From Flammeovirga pectinis (GTDB lineage: Bacteria; Bacteroidota; Bacteroidia; Cytophagales; Flammeovirgaceae), in NCBI RefSeq assembly GCF_003970675.1, contig NZ_CP034562.1, positions 5,127,501 to 5,191,500 on the forward strand: 64,000 nt of DNA, written 5' to 3'. A program made the translations under genes and the position numbers. Positions 62,789 through 64,000 of the stretch are shown here, piece by piece (the stretch's first letter is position 1; each line of letters opens with the position of its first letter). The notes below the pieces were generated by a model, which was not told the DNA's origin, did no database searches, and saw only the letters and a program-made list of their open reading frames with translations.

Positions 62789-62830
62789 AAACAAGAAGAG
62801 GTTGTCATAATTGACAACCTCTTCTTGTTT
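62789..62830. terminator. Bidirectional terminator with a 19-bp perfect stem
   Basis: The arms 62789-62807 and 62812-62830 are exactly complementary, with a 4-nt loop, between the convergent SDR and response-regulator genes. Confidence 0.8.
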
Positions 62831-62862
62831 AATGGTAGTGCTATTGTCTGTATATAAGTAAT

Positions 62863-63264
62863 TTATATCAAATCACTTATACTTAATAAAGACTCTTCTG
62901 TAAGTGGTTTAGTTACAAATTTTACCACATATTCATTATTTACTATTCTTTCAATATCAGATTCATTATCTGAACTTGATAGGATAGCTATTTTACATTT
63001 TTCTTTTAACTCATCTGGGAAGCTTTCAAATTCATATAAGAACACGAAACCGTCTACGATTGGCATATTAATATCTAGTAAAATTAAACTAGGTAAATTG
63101 CCTTTCAAGTCAAAACGCTCTTGAAGAAATTCCAATGCTTTTTTGCCAGAATTTTTTATAACAATTTCTTCTGCAAAATCTGTTAGCTCAATAATTCTAC
63201 TATTTATAAAATTATCAGTGTCGTTATCATCGACAAGTAATATAGTTTTTATTTTTTTGCTCAT
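62863..63264 (-). CDS. Single-domain response regulator (CheY-like receiver)
   Basis: The 133-residue protein is one receiver domain: acidic pocket in LLVDDNDTDNFINSR (about 9-23), the phospho-accepting Asp in LILLDINMPIVDG (about 60-72), the Ser/Thr in AILSSSDNESD (about 93-103) and the conserved Lys in KFVTKPLTEE (about 115-124). There is no output domain. Bacteroidota often have such receivers acting with PAS-type kinases; no kinase gene adjoins it here, the nearest candidate being at 25744. Encoded alone. Confidence 0.92.
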   Translation of the reverse strand: MSKKIKTILLVDDNDTDNFINSRIIELTDFAEEIVIKNSGKKALEFLQERFDLKGNLPSLILLDINMPIVDGFVFLYEFESFPDELKEKCKIAILSSSDNESDIERIVNNEYVVKFVTKPLTEESLLSISDLI

Positions 63265-63471
63265 GTTTTGGATTTCTGATAGTTTACGTTCTAACTAACT
63301 TAGTTAAGTGGCAGTACAAAATGTATTATCATCAATTAATTCTTAAAATACTAAAATTATTCCATAAGTCATTTTAAGGAGGTTATTTTGATGATTTTTT
63401 TACATTTCAATAGTCTGTTTTTTTATTTAGAAGTAGATATGTTCTTCTATGACAATTCGAAATTATAAAAA

Positions 63472-63505
63472 ATCTCCCAATATTTCAGTGTTAATATTGA
63501 GAGAT
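63472..63505 (-). terminator. Terminator of the GH3-family gene
   Basis: A stem with one mismatch (63472-63484 with 63493-63505) and a T-rich tract on the minus strand, 6 bp after the stop codon. The rest of the 63265-63510 gap shows nothing recognisable. Confidence 0.65.
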
Positions 63506-63510
63506 CGTTA

Positions 63511-64000
63511 TTATTTTTTCCAATGAATGATTTTATCTGCAATTTTCCTGTCATTTGATAGTCGAGGAACTTTATTTTGACCTCCTAACTTACCAATTGA
63601 CTTCATATATTGTTGAAAAGCATCTCTTTGTAATGCCGAAATAACTAAAGTTCTTGTAATAGTTCCTGTAATTAAATCATCGTAATAAACATTCAATTCA
63701 CGGAGTTTATTGTCTATTGTCAATGCAAATGCATCGGGATCATTAGGTTCGTTTTCATAAGAAATTAACCATTCATGATAAGGTAATCCTTTAATAGGAT
63801 TAACTTGTGGAGCAACAGAGAACTCAGTTATTTTAACCTCAGGATGTTGTTCTAAGGCAAATTTCATTGCTTTTTCTACTTCTGTGCCAATAACGTGCTC
63901 TCCAAAAGCAGAAATAAAATGCTTAATTCTTCCTGTAACAAGCACTCTATATGGGGCTTTTGATACAAATTTGACTGTATCACCAATTGAATAACCCCAA
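63511..64000 (-). CDS. GH3 auxin-responsive promoter family protein, C-terminal part (5' end outside window)
   Basis: The frame stays open from the right edge of the window to the stop codon at 63511, giving at least 163 residues. The visible part begins GYSIGDTVKFVSKAPYRVLV and continues VTGRIKHFISAFGEHVIGTE, the conserved C-terminal motif of bacterial GH3 proteins, which are acyl-adenylating, amide-forming enzymes in plants (auxin and jasmonate conjugation) with unknown substrates in bacteria. Later conserved parts include YHEWLISYENEPN and KLGGQNKVPRLSNDRKIAD. An apparent start inside (GTG at 63945) is only an edge effect; the real start lies outside the window. Confidence 0.9.
   Translation of the reverse strand, partial: WGYSIGDTVKFVSKAPYRVLVTGRIKHFISAFGEHVIGTEVEKAMKFALEQHPEVKITEFSVAPQVNPIKGLPYHEWLISYENEPNDPDAFALTIDNKLRELNVYYDDLITGTITRTLVISALQRDAFQQYMKSIGKLGGQNKVPRLSNDRKIADKIIHWKK

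Overview
The window is AT-rich chromosomal DNA from a member of the Bacteroidota, most likely a marine Cytophagia-type bacterium (Flammeovirga-like is my guess; not proven). The reasons are a menaquinone ubiE next to porT of the type IX secretion system, a FecI-type sigma / FecR / TonB receptor triad, S1 sulfatase, S9 dipeptidyl-peptidase, GH3-family and DUF5522 proteins, lack of Shine-Dalgarno sites, and several promoters of the Bacteroidota form TTG-N17-20-TAnnTTTG. No phage, transposase, integrase or CRISPR array was seen; it reads as core genome.

Layout. 1-1620: 3' part of a 23S rRNA gene, spacer hairpins, 5S rRNA and a terminator. 1.7-5.2 kb: small lipoproteins, a LuxE-like acyltransferase, porT and ubiE. 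5.3-10.5 kb: two tandem TPR / beta-propeller / OmpA proteins resembling T9SS PorE. 10.5-13.1 kb: sufS-sufE-sufT-bacilliredoxin. 13.2-16.0 kb: MerC-like protein facing a LolCDE/MacB-type ABC transporter with a DUF3299-like protein, probably metal related. 16.3-18.7 kb: a beta-propeller protein and a Coa1-like protein. 18.7-25.1 kb: tryptophan operon trpEGDC-trpF-trpB, preceded by a complete attenuator with a leader peptide carrying three consecutive Trp codons, and interrupted by an opposite-strand LptA-like lipoprotein gene; trpA is not here. 25.2-32.0 kb: DNPH1-like hydrolase, PAS histidine kinase, NTF2-like protein, Crp regulator with a metacaspase, threonine synthase. 32.1-36.6 kb: AraC regulator and a DUF3302 / HlyD / outer-membrane efflux set (YibI-YibH-like). 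36.7-39.4 kb: S9 peptidase and a coiled-coil protein. 39.6-45.2 kb: TonB receptor, FecR, ECF sigma and a divergent Lys/Gly-rich lipoprotein. 45.3-51.4 kb: apparent peptidoglycan-recycling operon (coiled-coil membrane protein, sugar kinase, DigH-like hydrolase, AmpG-like permease) facing a GH73-like glucosaminidase. 51.6-57.2 kb: sulfatase, membrane protein, DUF5522 protein, purM, cytochrome c, TIGR02757 protein. 57.4-58.1 kb: seven identical tRNA-Glu(UUC) genes in tandem at a 105-bp period with one promoter and one terminator. 58.2-64.0 kb: coiled-coil protein, a second ECF sigma factor with a small membrane protein and a flavoreductase-like protein, iron alcohol dehydrogenase, SDR, response regulator and the C-terminal end of a GH3-family protein running off the window.

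The strongest non-coding discoveries are the trp attenuator (leader peptide plus mutually exclusive hairpins) and the seven-copy tRNA-Glu array. Three genes shorter than 60 codons were read directly from the sequence: a 44-residue lipoprotein, the 20-residue trp leader peptide and a 55-residue DUF5522 protein.
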